Shown here: piece after piece, positions 23,997-32,992 of the stretch | Numbering within the stretch: the first letter of the stretch is position 1 | How the letters are laid out: every line of letters begins with the position of its first letter | NCBI GenBank assembly: GCA_963789885.1 | Contig: CAWBNB010000021.1 | Location: forward strand, 62,001 to 126,000 | Reading direction: 5' to 3' | DNA from: DATEDA01 sp963789885 | Lineage (GTDB): Bacteria; Pseudomonadota; Gammaproteobacteria; Burkholderiales; SG8-39 | Length of the DNA: 64,000 nt | The notes under the pieces: model-generated | Database searches by the model: none | The model's input: only the letters and a program-made list of their open reading frames with translations | What the model was told of the DNA's origin: nothing | Translations under genes and position numbers: made by a program

Positions 23997-24136
23997 ACGC
24001 TTCTAAGGAGAGTACACGCGCGGGCCCGACGATATTTCCGCGTACCGCGAACGGTAGCACGATGCGCGCCAGCCCGGATTGCCGCTCCGCCGCGTCCCGG
24101 GTTACTTATACTTGCACCCCCTGGAGGAGACCCCGG

Positions 24137-25111
24137 ATGAGACGTCACCGCAGCCTCGCGCTGCCGCTCCTCGTCGTCGCGCTGTGCCTTGCCGCGGGGG
24201 AGGCGGCTGCCCAGCAGTACCCCAGCCGCCCGATCCGCTTCATCGTGCCGTTCGCGCCCGGCGGCGGCGCCGACGTGATCGCGCGCAGCCTGAGCGACCG
24301 CCTCGCCCAGAGCCTCGGCCAGCCGGTGCTGGTGGAGAACAAGCCGGGCGCCGGCGCGACCGTCGGCGCGGACCTGGTGGCGAAGTCGGCACCCGACGGC
24401 TACACGCTGCTCTACGGCACCCCGGGGCCGCAGATCATCAACCCGTACCTGATGAAGAAGCTCCCCTATGATCCGGTGAACGATTTCGCACCGATCTCGC
24501 GCCTCGTCGTGGTGCCGAACCTGCTCGTGGTGCATCCGGGCGTACCGGCGAAGACCGTGCAGGAGCTGATCGACCTCGCCAAGGCGAAGCCGAACGCGAT
24601 CAACTTCGGCAGCGCCGGCATCGGCGCGACCAGTCACCTCTCGGGCGAGCTCTTCAAGGCGGCGGCGGGGATCCAGATCGTGCACGTCCCGTACAAGGGC
24701 ACCGGGGCGGCGCTGCAGGACCTCCTCGCCGGGAACATCCAGATGGCGATCGACAGCATCCCGGTGTATCTGCCGTACCTCAAGTCGGGCGCGCTCCGCG
24801 CGCTCGCGGTGTCGACGCCGATGCGCTCGCCGGTGCTGCCCGACCTCCCCACGATCGCCGACACGCTCCCGGGATTCGATGCCTCGGCGATGAACTACGT
24901 CGCCGCGCGTGCGGGGACGCCGCGCCCGATCGTCGACCGGTTGAACCGCGAGCTCAATGCGCTGCTCGCGATGCCCGAGGTCCGCGACCGGCTGCTCGGG
25001 ATGGGCGCGACGCCGATGGGGAGCACGCCCGAGGAGCTCGAACTGGTGATCCGGACCGAGTCGGCGAAGTGGCGGAAGGTGATCGAGATCTCGGGCGCGA
25101 AAGCGGAGTAG
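24137..25111 (+). CDS. Bug/TctC-family periplasmic solute-binding protein
   Basis: This 324-residue binding protein has a signal peptide (residues 1-26, ending EAAAQQ) and the family loop YPSRPIRFIVPFAPGGGADV. VENKPGAGATVGADLVAKSA and VPYKGTGAALQDLLAGN follow. The ribosome-binding site GGAGGAGA precedes the ATG, and a TATACT -10-like hexamer lies 30 bases upstream (24107-24112). It is divergent from the protease gene and opens a rightward operon with an enoyl-CoA hydratase three bases downstream, so its ligand is probably activated and degraded as a CoA ester. Confidence 0.93.
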   Translation: MRRHRSLALPLLVVALCLAAGEAAAQQYPSRPIRFIVPFAPGGGADVIARSLSDRLAQSLGQPVLVENKPGAGATVGADLVAKSAPDGYTLLYGTPGPQIINPYLMKKLPYDPVNDFAPISRLVVVPNLLVVHPGVPAKTVQELIDLAKAKPNAINFGSAGIGATSHLSGELFKAAAGIQIVHVPYKGTGAALQDLLAGNIQMAIDSIPVYLPYLKSGALRALAVSTPMRSPVLPDLPTIADTLPGFDASAMNYVAARAGTPRPIVDRLNRELNALLAMPEVRDRLLGMGATPMGSTPEELELVIRTESAKWRKVIEISGAKAE

Positions 25112-25114
25112 ACC

Positions 25115-25888
25115 ATGGACCTCAAGCACATCCGTCTCGACGTCGCGGACTACATCGCCACGGTGGTGATGGACCGCCCGCCGGTCAACGCGCAGAACGC
25201 GGCGTTCCGCACCGAGCTCACCTGGGTGTTCGACTCGCTCAGCGACCGCGACGACGTGCGCGTCGCGATCCTGACCGGCACCGGCGACATGTTCTCCGCC
25301 GGCGCCGACATCAAGGAGCGTCCGGGCCTCGTCAAGGAGCCCGGCGACTACGTGCGGCACAACCGCATCACCCGCGAGTGCTTCCACTCGATCAAGGAAT
25401 GCGCGAAGCCGGTGATCGCCGCAGTGAACGGCCCGGCGATGGGCGCAGGCTACGCGCTGATGGTGTTCTGCGACATCATGATCGCCTCGGAGAACGCGTT
25501 CGTGAACATGCCCGAGATCGACGTCGGGCTGTCCGGCGGCATGCGGATGCTGCGGGAGCTGTTCCCGAAGTCGAAGGCGCGGCGGATGTTCTTCACCGGC
25601 GCCCGCGTCTCGGCGCAGGAGCTGTACCGGCTCGGCATCATCGAGGCCTGCGTCCCGCGTGCGCAGCTCATGGACGAGGCGATGAAGATCGCGCGCGAGA
25701 TCGCCGCCAAGAGCCCGCTCGCGATGCGGTACGCGAAGGAGGACGCCAACACCGTCGAGGAGATGAGCCTCCGCGACGCGTACCGGTACGAGCAGAACAT
25801 CACGATCGCGCTGTCGAAGACCGAGGACGCGCGCGAGGCGCAGGCCGCGTTCATCGAGAAGCGCAAACCGCTGTTCAAGGGCCGGTAG
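25115..25888 (+). CDS. Enoyl-CoA hydratase/isomerase (crotonase family)
   Basis: This 257-residue crotonase-fold protein has the oxyanion-hole segments SAGADIKE and GPAMGAGYALMVFCDI, and the helix with NMPEIDVGLSGGMRMLRELFP. Of the two catalytic glutamates of true hydratases, the second (in MPEI) is present while the first position is Ala (GAGYAL). Its exact reaction (hydration, isomerisation or other enolate chemistry) is therefore uncertain. It sits between a Bug gene and an ADP-forming acyl-CoA synthetase gene, consistent with CoA-ester catabolism. Confidence 0.9.
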   Translation: MDLKHIRLDVADYIATVVMDRPPVNAQNAAFRTELTWVFDSLSDRDDVRVAILTGTGDMFSAGADIKERPGLVKEPGDYVRHNRITRECFHSIKECAKPVIAAVNGPAMGAGYALMVFCDIMIASENAFVNMPEIDVGLSGGMRMLRELFPKSKARRMFFTGARVSAQELYRLGIIEACVPRAQLMDEAMKIAREIAAKSPLAMRYAKEDANTVEEMSLRDAYRYEQNITIALSKTEDAREAQAAFIEKRKPLFKGR

Positions 25889-25894
25889 CGGACG

Positions 25895-28067
25895 GTGCCG
25901 GCGCCGGACGACGAGGCGCTCGCCCGGCCGTTCGCCGGGCGGCGGCGGCTGGAGAGCCTCGATGCCCTGTTCGCGCCGCGGTCGATCGCGATCGTCGGCG
26001 CCTCGCAGGACGCCCGCAAGATCGGCGGGCGGCCGCTCGCGTTCCTGAAGCGCTACGGCTATCCGGGCGCGATCTACCCGATCAATCCGCAGTATCCGGA
26101 AGTGCAGGGCGTGCCGGCGTTCTCTTCGCTCGGCGCTTGCCCCGCGCCGCCGGAACAGGTGATCGTCGCGCTGCCGGCGCAGAAGGTGCCGGCGGTCGTG
26201 GCGGAGGCGGCGGCGATCGGCGCGAAGACCGCCGTCGTCTTCAGCTCGGGCTTCGGCGAGGCCGGCGCCGAGGGCAAGGCGCTGCAGCAGCGGCTCGTCG
26301 CGGTGATCGGCGACGGCAGCTTGCGCGTCCTCGGGCCGAACTGCATCGGGGTGATGAACGTCCGCGAGCGGAGCTACGGGACGTTCCAGCTCGCGCTCGA
26401 ATCGGGCACCGCGCCGGCGGGCGGCATCGGCGTCGCGGTGCAGAGCGGGGCGATGGGCTCGCACCTGCTGACCGTCTGCCGCAACGCCGGCATCGGCCTC
26501 GGCTGCTGGGCCGCGACCGGGAACGAGGCCGACATCGACGTCGCCGACGTGATCGCCTGGATGGCGCGCGACCCCGGGACGCGGGTAATCGTGTGCTGCC
26601 TGGAGGCATGCGGCGACGCCGCGCGCTTTCGCGCCGCGCTGGCGCTCGCGCGCGCGGCGGGGAAACCGGTCCTCGTCCTCAAGATCGGCGCATCCGAAGT
26701 CGGCAAGGCGGCGGCCGCGTCGCACACCGGCATGCTCGCCGGCAACGACGCGGTGTTCGATGCGGTGCTCCGCCAGGAAGGGGCGCTGCGCGTCGAGTCG
26801 CTCGAAGCGCTGGTCGAGATCGCGTACGTCGCCGATCACGCCGCGCAGCACGGTTTTTCCCGGGAGCGCGCCGCACGCGGGCGCCTTGGCGTCGTGACGC
26901 TCTCGGGCGGTGTCGGTGTGCTGCTCGCGGACGTGGCGGCGAAAGTCGGCCTCACGCTGCCCGAGCTGCCGCACGACGCGCAGCGGGCGATCCTCGACCT
27001 GGTCCCGTTCGCCGGAGCACGCAACCCGATCGACTCGACCGCCCAGGTCAACGTGTCGCCCGAGCTCCTCGACAAGTGCCTCGAGATCGCGCTCAGGAAC
27101 GGCGACTTCGACTTCCTGGTGCTCTTCATCACCGGCGTGCCGTACAGCCGCGACCTGGGGAGCATCTATCTGCGCATGCTCGGCCGGGCGCGGCGGCGTC
27201 ACCCCGAAACGCTGATGGTGATGTGCGCGATCGCACCGGGCGCCTACCGCCGCCGGGTCGAACGCGCCGGCTGCCTGTACATCGAGGACCCGACGCGCGC
27301 GGGCATCGCGCTCGGGGCTCTCAAAGCGATCGCGGACCTGCACCGTGGCGCGGCGCCGGCCGCGCCGGCGTTGCGAGCGGAGGACTATCCGCCGATTCCG
27401 CGCGCGGCGATCGACGAGACGGTGGCCAAGCGGATCCTCGCAGCGGTCGGCATCCCGGTGATGAGCGAGCGGCTCGTGACCTCGGCTGATGGCGCGGCCG
27501 AGGCGGCGGCCGAGATCGGCTTTCCGGTGGCGATGAAGATCGTCTCGCCCGACATCGCTCACAAGACCGAGATCGGCGGCGTGCTGCTCGACGTCGCGGG
27601 TGCGGACGAAGCGCGGCGCGGCTACGCGCGGCTCCGCGCGGCGGCGGCGGAGAAGGCGCCGGCCGCGCGCGTGAGCGGCGTCGCGATCGCGCCGATGGCG
27701 AGCGAGGGCGTCGAGACGATCCTCGGCGTCGTGCAGGATCCGGTGTTCGGCCCGGTGGTGATGTTCGGGCTCGGAGGCGTGTTCGTCGAAACGCTGCGCG
27801 ACGTGACCTTCCGCGCCGCCCCGTTCGGCCGCGAAGAGGCAATCCGGATGATCGGCGAGGTGAAGGGGGCCGCGCTGTTGCGCGGCACGCGCGGCCGGCC
27901 GCCCGCGGACGTCGATGCGCTGGCCGATGCGCTCGCGGCGCTGTCGCGGCTCGCCGCGGCGCGTCGCGGCGATTTCGCCGCGATCGACATCAACCCGTTC
28001 CTGGTGCGGCGGGAAGGGCGGGGTGCGGTGGCCCTAAGACGCCCTGATCATTCCACGGGCCTCGTGA
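25895..28067 (+). CDS. ADP-forming acyl-CoA synthetase (alpha-beta fused), frameshift at the C-terminus
   Basis: About 723 residues make up an NDP-forming acetyl-CoA-synthetase-type enzyme: CoA-binding Rossmann domain (SIAIVGASQDARKIGGRPL), succinyl-CoA-ligase-like domains with the phospho-His segment ASHTGMLAG, and a C-terminal ATP-grasp domain (GFPVAMKIVSPDIAHKTEIG, FAAIDINPFLVR). It activates a carboxylic acid with ATP and CoA. The start is GTG. At 28036-28037 one extra A breaks the last turn; without it the protein ends VALDALIIPRAS-stop at 28067. As printed, the frame continues into the SMP-30 gene and would give an artificial 1035-residue fusion ending at 29002. Confidence 0.85.
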
Positions 28068-28078
28068 CTGGAGAGACG

Positions 28079-29002
28079 ATGCACAACCCGTTTCAAGCCG
28101 TCGAGCGCATCGCCGTGCGCGCGTTCACGTCGCTACCGGCGAAGTTCCGGAAGAAGCGGCGCACCGCCTGGTCCGATCCGAACCGGCAGGGCGCCGCCGT
28201 CGACAGCTTCCTCGAGGGGCCGTCGTTCGACCGCAAGGGCAACCTGTACTGCGTCGACATTCCGTTCGGCCGGATCTTCCGCATCGATCCGCGCGGCGAG
28301 TGGGAGCTCGTCGTCCAGTACGACGGCTGGCCGAACGGGCTGAAGATCCACAAGGACGGCCGGATCTTCGTCTGCGATTACAAGCAGGGCCTGATGATGC
28401 TCGACCCGAAGTCGGGGCGGATCGGGCCCGCGCTCGGGACGGCGTTCAGCGAGGGGTTCAAGGGACTGAACGACCTGCACTTCGCGGACAACGGCGACCT
28501 GTACTTCACCGACCAGGGGCAGAGCGGCATCGCCGACCCGAGCGGCCGCGTGTACCGCCTGCGCGCGAGCGGGGAACTGCAGCGCCTGGTGGACAACGCA
28601 CCGTCGCCGAACGGGATCACGCTCAACACGAAGAACAGCCAGGTGTACGTGGCGATCACGCGCGCGCAGCAGATCTGGCGCCTTCCGCTGATGGCCGGGG
28701 GCACGCCGTCGAAGACCGGCGTGGCGATCCAGCTCTCGGGCGGCCACGCGGGACCGGACGGCATCGAGATGGATGCCGAGGACGGCCTCGTCGTCTGCCA
28801 TCTCGGGGTCGGCGTCTGGCGCTTCGATTCGAACTGCCTCCCCACACATCTCGTGCACGCCGCGAAGCATCACCGGCTCATGACCAACATCGCGTTCGGC
28901 GGCCCGAAGCGCCGGACGCTCTACATCACCGACTCGCTGAACGGCGAGATCCTGACCGCCGAGCTGCCGGTGGCCGGGAAGAAGCTCTTTGCGCATCGTT
29001 GA
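28079..29002 (+). CDS. SMP-30/gluconolactonase-family beta-propeller
   Basis: This 307-residue protein is a six-bladed SMP-30/LRE-type propeller: SFLEGPSFDRKGNLYCVDIP at the family start, KGLNDLHFADNGDLYFTDQG, the metal-site Asn in SPNGITLN, and AGPDGIEMDAEDGLVVCH near the end. Lactonase activity on sugar or other lactones is the usual role. Its own ribosome-binding site (GGAGAG, then ATG) shows that it is a separate gene, although in the given sequence it is in frame with the upstream synthetase because of an indel. There is no signal peptide. Confidence 0.88.
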   Translation: MHNPFQAVERIAVRAFTSLPAKFRKKRRTAWSDPNRQGAAVDSFLEGPSFDRKGNLYCVDIPFGRIFRIDPRGEWELVVQYDGWPNGLKIHKDGRIFVCDYKQGLMMLDPKSGRIGPALGTAFSEGFKGLNDLHFADNGDLYFTDQGQSGIADPSGRVYRLRASGELQRLVDNAPSPNGITLNTKNSQVYVAITRAQQIWRLPLMAGGTPSKTGVAIQLSGGHAGPDGIEMDAEDGLVVCHLGVGVWRFDSNCLPTHLVHAAKHHRLMTNIAFGGPKRRTLYITDSLNGEILTAELPVAGKKLFAHR

Positions 29003-29013
29003 GGAGAACGAAG

Positions 29014-29970
29014 ATGAGACTCGCCCTCCTTGCCGCCGTGGTTGCACTCGCCGCCCCGTTTGCGGCAGACGCCCAGTACCCGGCGCGACCGGTACGTATC
29101 CTCATCGGATACGTGGCGGGCAGCTCTACCGACATCGTCGGCCGCGTGATGGCCGACCGGCTCGGCGCCCACTGGAAACAGACGGTATTCGTCGAGAATC
29201 GCGGCGGGGCCGCCGGCAACGTCGCTGCCGATGCGGCGGCGAAGTCAGCGGGCGACGGCTATACGCTGCTCTTCGCGCAGAACGGGCTCGCGATCAGCGC
29301 CGCGGCGTTGCCGAACCTGCCGTACAAGGCGGAGACCGATCTCGTCCCGCTCGCACCGGTGGCGGCCACGCCGCACATCCTCATCGTCGGCCCCGACTTT
29401 CCGGCGAAGAACGTGCAGGAGCTGATCGCGAAGGCGCGCGCCGAGCCCGGCAAGCTCGCCTACGGCTCGTCGGGCGTCGGCAACTCGGACCATCTCTGCG
29501 GCGAGCTCTTCAACGTCATGGCCGGCATCCAGGCGCTGCACGTGCCTTACAAAGGTGGTGCGCCGGCCGCGACCGACGTGATGGCCGGGCGGATCGCGTA
29601 CTACTTCGCCGGCATGCCGGTCGGCCTGCCGCTCGCGAAATCGGGTCGGGCGCGCGCGCTCGCGGTGACCGGGAAGCAGCGCTTCCCCGGCGCGCCGGAC
29701 ATCCCGACGGTCGCCGAGCAGGGCCTGCCGGAGTACGAGGCGCGGCTCTGGCAGGGCTTCTTCGCCCCGTCGTCCATTCCGCCGGAACTCTCGGCGCGCA
29801 TCGCGCGCGACATCCAGGCGGTGGTCGCCCAGCCCGAGACGCGCGAGCGGCTGCGAGCGACCGGCGCCGAGCTGTTCGAGGACGACCAGGCCGGCTTCCG
29901 TCGCTTCTTCCTCGCCGACATCGAGAAGTGGCGCGGCGTGGTGAAAGCCGCGAACCTGAAGCTCGAGTAG
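29014..29970 (+). CDS. Bug/TctC-family periplasmic solute-binding protein
   Basis: This 318-residue binding protein has a short signal peptide (residues 1-21, ending AADAQ) and the family loop YPARPVRILIGYVAGSSTDIV, in which the usual PGG is replaced by AGS. VENRGGAAGNVAADAAAKSA and VPYKGGAPAATDVMAGR follow. It is preceded by GAGGAGAA, 11 bases after the SMP-30 stop, and forms the end of the operon that begins with another Bug gene at 24137. Two binding proteins in one operon suggest two related ligands. It converges on the FAD oxidoreductase gene. Confidence 0.92.
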   Translation: MRLALLAAVVALAAPFAADAQYPARPVRILIGYVAGSSTDIVGRVMADRLGAHWKQTVFVENRGGAAGNVAADAAAKSAGDGYTLLFAQNGLAISAAALPNLPYKAETDLVPLAPVAATPHILIVGPDFPAKNVQELIAKARAEPGKLAYGSSGVGNSDHLCGELFNVMAGIQALHVPYKGGAPAATDVMAGRIAYYFAGMPVGLPLAKSGRARALAVTGKQRFPGAPDIPTVAEQGLPEYEARLWQGFFAPSSIPPELSARIARDIQAVVAQPETRERLRATGAELFEDDQAGFRRFFLADIEKWRGVVKAANLKLE

Positions 29971-29974
29971 CGGC

Positions 29975-31660
29975 TCAGCCGGCGAGATCGCGGGCGGCGA
30001 TGTAGCCGAAGGTCATCGCCGGCCCGATCGTGATGCCGGCGCCGGGATAGGTGCCGCCCATCACACTCGCCTGGTCGTTGCCGACGGCATACAGCCCCGG
30101 GATCGGCCGCTCGTTCACGTCCAGCACCCGTGCGAGCGGATCGGTCGAAAGGCCGATGAACGTGCCGAGGTCGCCCGGCACGAGTCGCACCGCGTAGTAA
30201 GGCGGGGTGACGATCGGCGCGATGTTCGGGTTCGGCGAATGCGACGGATCGCCGCCGAAGCGGTGGTACGCGTTCGTTCCTTTGCCGAACTCCGGATCCT
30301 CGCCGCGCTCGGCGCTCCGGTTGTACCGCTCGAGCTGGGCGACGAAGCCGGCAGGATCGATGCCAAGCGCGCGCGCGAGCGCCTCGGGAGTCTCGGCGCG
30401 CGCGAGGTAACCGGAGCGGAGGTAAGGCCCGAGTCGGCCGGGCGCGGGTGGCGCGACGCCGATGCCGTAACGCCGGATCGCGCGGTGATCGCTCACGAGA
30501 AATGCTTCGACCGTCCGGTCCTCCCTGCAGGCGTCGAAGAGCCGCGGCATGAAATCGTGGTACGAGTCGGCCTCGTTCGCGAACCGCCGGCCGCGCCGGT
30601 CGACGGCGATGTAGCCCGGCTTGCAGCGGTCGATGAAGTGCGGGTAGGGGATCGCCGTGCCGTCGGGCTGAGGCACGAGCGACACGGGCGTCCAGGCCGC
30701 AGGCTGGGAGTACTCCGCGGTGAAGGCGGCGCCGACGCCACGCGCCGCGCGGATGCCGTCGCCGGTGTTGCCCGAGGGCGCAAGCGGGACGTGATTCTTC
30801 CCGGCGGCGACGTGGCGGTAGTGCTCGAGCCGCATGTCCCCGTCGCGCGGGAAACCGCCGCAGGCGAGCACGACACCGCGGCGAGCGGCGACTTCGATTT
30901 CGGTGCCGTCGCGCCGGACGATCGCGCCGGTCACGCGCCCTTCGGCCCGCACGAGCTTCACCAGCGGCGATCCGAGCCACAGGGGCACCCCGCGGTCGAA
31001 GAGCCACTTCGCAAGCTGCGCGACGAGCGAGTTGCCGTTGGTGAGCCGCGTGCCGCGCGGCCACCGCATGCGGTCGACGCCGTAGCGGCCGAGCAGGCGC
31101 GCGACGTGCAGCGCGGAACGCGGCGAGCGCGTCACGTTCAGGAGATGCGGAATGTCGGTGCGGCCGACCGACATGCCGCCGAACAGCATCATCGTCGCGA
31201 GCGGCGGGCGGAGGCTGCGGAAGTGCTCGCCGAGGAGGCGCCCGTCGAACGGCTCGGGGACGAGCGAGCGGCCGCCGGCCGACGCGCCGGGGAGGTCCGG
31301 GTGATAGTCCGACCAGGCGGTCATCAGGGTAAATCGGACGCTCGTGTGGCGCTCGATGAAGTCCAGCATTTCGGCGCAGGCCGCGAGGTACGCGCGCGCC
31401 TTGGCGCGGTCGAGTTGTCCGCCGACCTCCTGCTCGAGGTACCGCAGCGCTGCGTCCGCCGAGTCGCTCACCCCCGCACGTCGCGCGTGCGAGCTGCACG
31501 GGATCCAGATCCCGCCGGCCGAATACGCCGTCGTCCCGCCGAAGAGCGGTTCCTTCTCGGTGACGACGACCTCGAGGCCGTGCTGCGCGGCGGTGATCGC
31601 GGCTGCGAGCCCGCCCGCGCCCGATCCGGCCACCAGTACGTCGCACACCGCTCGCTGCAT
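29975..31660 (-). CDS. FAD-dependent oxidoreductase (3-ketosteroid dehydrogenase/fumarate reductase type)
   Basis: This 561-residue flavoprotein has an N-terminal FAD-binding Rossmann motif (VLVAGSGAGGLAAAITAAQHG) and the G-G-T-T-A-Y-S-A-G-G loop. The C-terminal FAD segment reads PIPGLYAVGNDQASVMGGTYPGAG, the mark of the 3-ketosteroid-delta-1-dehydrogenase/fumarate-reductase flavoprotein group. It should introduce or reduce a C-C double bond in a ring or acyl substrate. Length is normal. The gene is divergent from the carboxymuconolactone-decarboxylase gene with a 74-base shared promoter region. Confidence 0.9.
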   Translation of the reverse strand: MQRAVCDVLVAGSGAGGLAAAITAAQHGLEVVVTEKEPLFGGTTAYSAGGIWIPCSSHARRAGVSDSADAALRYLEQEVGGQLDRAKARAYLAACAEMLDFIERHTSVRFTLMTAWSDYHPDLPGASAGGRSLVPEPFDGRLLGEHFRSLRPPLATMMLFGGMSVGRTDIPHLLNVTRSPRSALHVARLLGRYGVDRMRWPRGTRLTNGNSLVAQLAKWLFDRGVPLWLGSPLVKLVRAEGRVTGAIVRRDGTEIEVAARRGVVLACGGFPRDGDMRLEHYRHVAAGKNHVPLAPSGNTGDGIRAARGVGAAFTAEYSQPAAWTPVSLVPQPDGTAIPYPHFIDRCKPGYIAVDRRGRRFANEADSYHDFMPRLFDACREDRTVEAFLVSDHRAIRRYGIGVAPPAPGRLGPYLRSGYLARAETPEALARALGIDPAGFVAQLERYNRSAERGEDPEFGKGTNAYHRFGGDPSHSPNPNIAPIVTPPYYAVRLVPGDLGTFIGLSTDPLARVLDVNERPIPGLYAVGNDQASVMGGTYPGAGITIGPAMTFGYIAARDLAG

Positions 31661-31734
31661 TGCCGCCGTCCCCCTCCGGGGGCGCCAGCTTACGTATACT
31701 CGCCGCGCTTCGCTAGCACCGAAAGGAGACGGAC

Positions 31735-32118
31735 ATGCCGGGCGAGTGGTTCGAGAAGGGACTCAAGGCACGCAAGGAAGTGGTGGGACCCGAGTACGTG
31801 GAGCGCGCGTTCAAGGAAGCCGACGCGTTCAACCTGCCGATGCAGGAGCTGGTAACCGAGTACTGCTGGGGATGGTTGTGGAATCGGCCGGGGCTCGAGC
31901 GCAAGACCCGCAGCATGCTCAACCTCGCGATGCTCGCGGTGCTGAACCGGCCGGCCGAGCTCAAGTCGCACGTGCGGGGCGCGCTCCGGAACGGCTGCAC
32001 CAAGGAGGAGATCTCCGAGGTGCTGCTCCAGGCCGCGGTCTACGGCGGCGTGCCGGTCGGCATGTCTTCGTTCGCGCTCGCGCGGGAAGTGTTCAAGGAC
32101 ATGGAAGCCGCGAAGTAG
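31735..32118 (+). CDS. Carboxymuconolactone decarboxylase (AhpD/PcaC family)
   Basis: This 127-residue all-helical protein matches the gamma-carboxymuconolactone decarboxylase group: WNRPGLERKTRSMLNLAMLA, then ELKSHVRGALRNGCTKEEIS, then LLQAAVYGGVPVGMSSF. It lacks the C-x-x-C of AhpD peroxidases, so a decarboxylase or isomerase role in aromatic breakdown is likelier than redox chemistry. The start is preceded by AAAGGAGAC, with a TATACT -10-like box at 31695-31700. It is divergent from the FAD oxidoreductase. Confidence 0.92.
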   Translation: MPGEWFEKGLKARKEVVGPEYVERAFKEADAFNLPMQELVTEYCWGWLWNRPGLERKTRSMLNLAMLAVLNRPAELKSHVRGALRNGCTKEEISEVLLQAAVYGGVPVGMSSFALAREVFKDMEAAK

Positions 32119-32140
32119 TGCGGCGGCAGGGAAAGCGGAA

Positions 32141-32170
32141 CGGTCCCCCGGGGATCGAACCCGGGGACCG
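32141..32170. terminator. Strong hairpin between convergent genes, resembling a tRNA T-arm
   Basis: CGGTCCCC(C)GGG and CCCGGGGACCG form an 11-bp stem around a short loop, between the stops of the convergent decarboxylase and AlgH-like genes. There is no T-tract, so it would be a pausing or protective hairpin or a bidirectional terminator. On the minus strand its loop reads GGTTCGATCCC, the standard T-psi-C loop of a tRNA, but no other tRNA arms are present. Confidence 0.5.
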
Positions 32171-32182
32171 GAGCGATATCGG

Positions 32183-32779
32183 CTACAGCGAGTTGCGCGA
32201 GCGCTGCACGAGCTCTTCCCAGAGCCCGTCGGTCGTCTTGCGGAAGACGAGATCGGCGTCGTTCTGCATCACGAACCAGAAGTCCTTCTGCAGCTCTTGC
32301 TCGAGCTCGCCGGGCTGCCACACCACCAGACCGACGAAGAACCGGGCGGCGTTGCCGTCCTGCTCGATGATCCGGTCGACCGTGTCCGCGTCGAAGGCGA
32401 GCGCCATGTCGGTGCTCAGCGGAATCGACTTGTCGCCCGGCACCGCCTGCCGGTGCACCACCGCGAAGACGCTGTCGACGTTCACCGGGCCGCCGAGCAG
32501 CACCGGGTTCGTGACCTTCTGCGACGGTCCGTGCTCGGGGAAGAGCTTGCCGAGTGTCATCGGGGTCGGGCGGTTGATGATGAAGCCGACGTGGCGGCCG
32601 TTGCCCATCGGCCGGACGAAGAGCACGGTGCTGCGGTAGAACTCACCGAGCTCGGGCTTCGCGACGAGAAGAACGGGCTCGTTGACGTCCGTGACATCCG
32701 CGGCGCGCGCGCCGGAAAGCGCGCCCAGCGCGAGGACGACACTGCCCACCAGGGCCATACAGTAACGACGAAGCCTCAT
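32183..32779 (-). CDS. YqgE/AlgH-family protein with a signal peptide
   Basis: This 198-residue protein matches YqgE/AlgH in its core: EPVLLVAKPELGEFYRSTVL, HVGFIINRPTPMTLGKLF, LLGGPVNVDSVFAVVH, and WQPGELEQELQKDFWFV. Unlike the common cytoplasmic members (about 185 residues), it begins with a clear Sec signal peptide (MRLRRYCMALVGSVVLALGA, cleavage near ARA). It is therefore probably periplasmic. AlgH function is poorly defined even in the classical family. An AGGAGGT ribosome-binding site confirms the start. The gene stands alone, ending at a strong hairpin. Confidence 0.9.
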   Translation of the reverse strand: MRLRRYCMALVGSVVLALGALSGARAADVTDVNEPVLLVAKPELGEFYRSTVLFVRPMGNGRHVGFIINRPTPMTLGKLFPEHGPSQKVTNPVLLGGPVNVDSVFAVVHRQAVPGDKSIPLSTDMALAFDADTVDRIIEQDGNAARFFVGLVVWQPGELEQELQKDFWFVMQNDADLVFRKTTDGLWEELVQRSRNSL

Positions 32780-32992
32780 GTCAACCTCCTGCAAGGTTCG
32801 CACGGTCCGGCCGTGGGGCTCGCGAGGCGCGATGCCCGGGGCCAGCGCCTGTCCTTAAGGTACGCAAGAACCGCACCGGATGGATCTCCCAGCCCCCGGG
32901 AATGCGACATCCTGCGCACAATCCGGGCATTCCGCGTCGCCACAAGCGCGACTTCATACACCCTCCGATAATCGGCTGCCGCCGGCACCGTC

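Noticed and set aside
24000..27562. Very long minus-strand frame (over 1100 codons) opposite the Bug, hydratase and synthetase genes
   Set aside because: It is antisense to clear genes and its product is dominated by Arg, Asp, His and Leu, the usual reflection of codon bias in G+C-rich DNA.
32141..32215. Complete tRNA on the minus strand
   Set aside because: Only the T-arm-like hairpin matches; no D-arm, anticodon arm or acceptor stem can be built, and the upstream bases encode the AlgH C-terminus.
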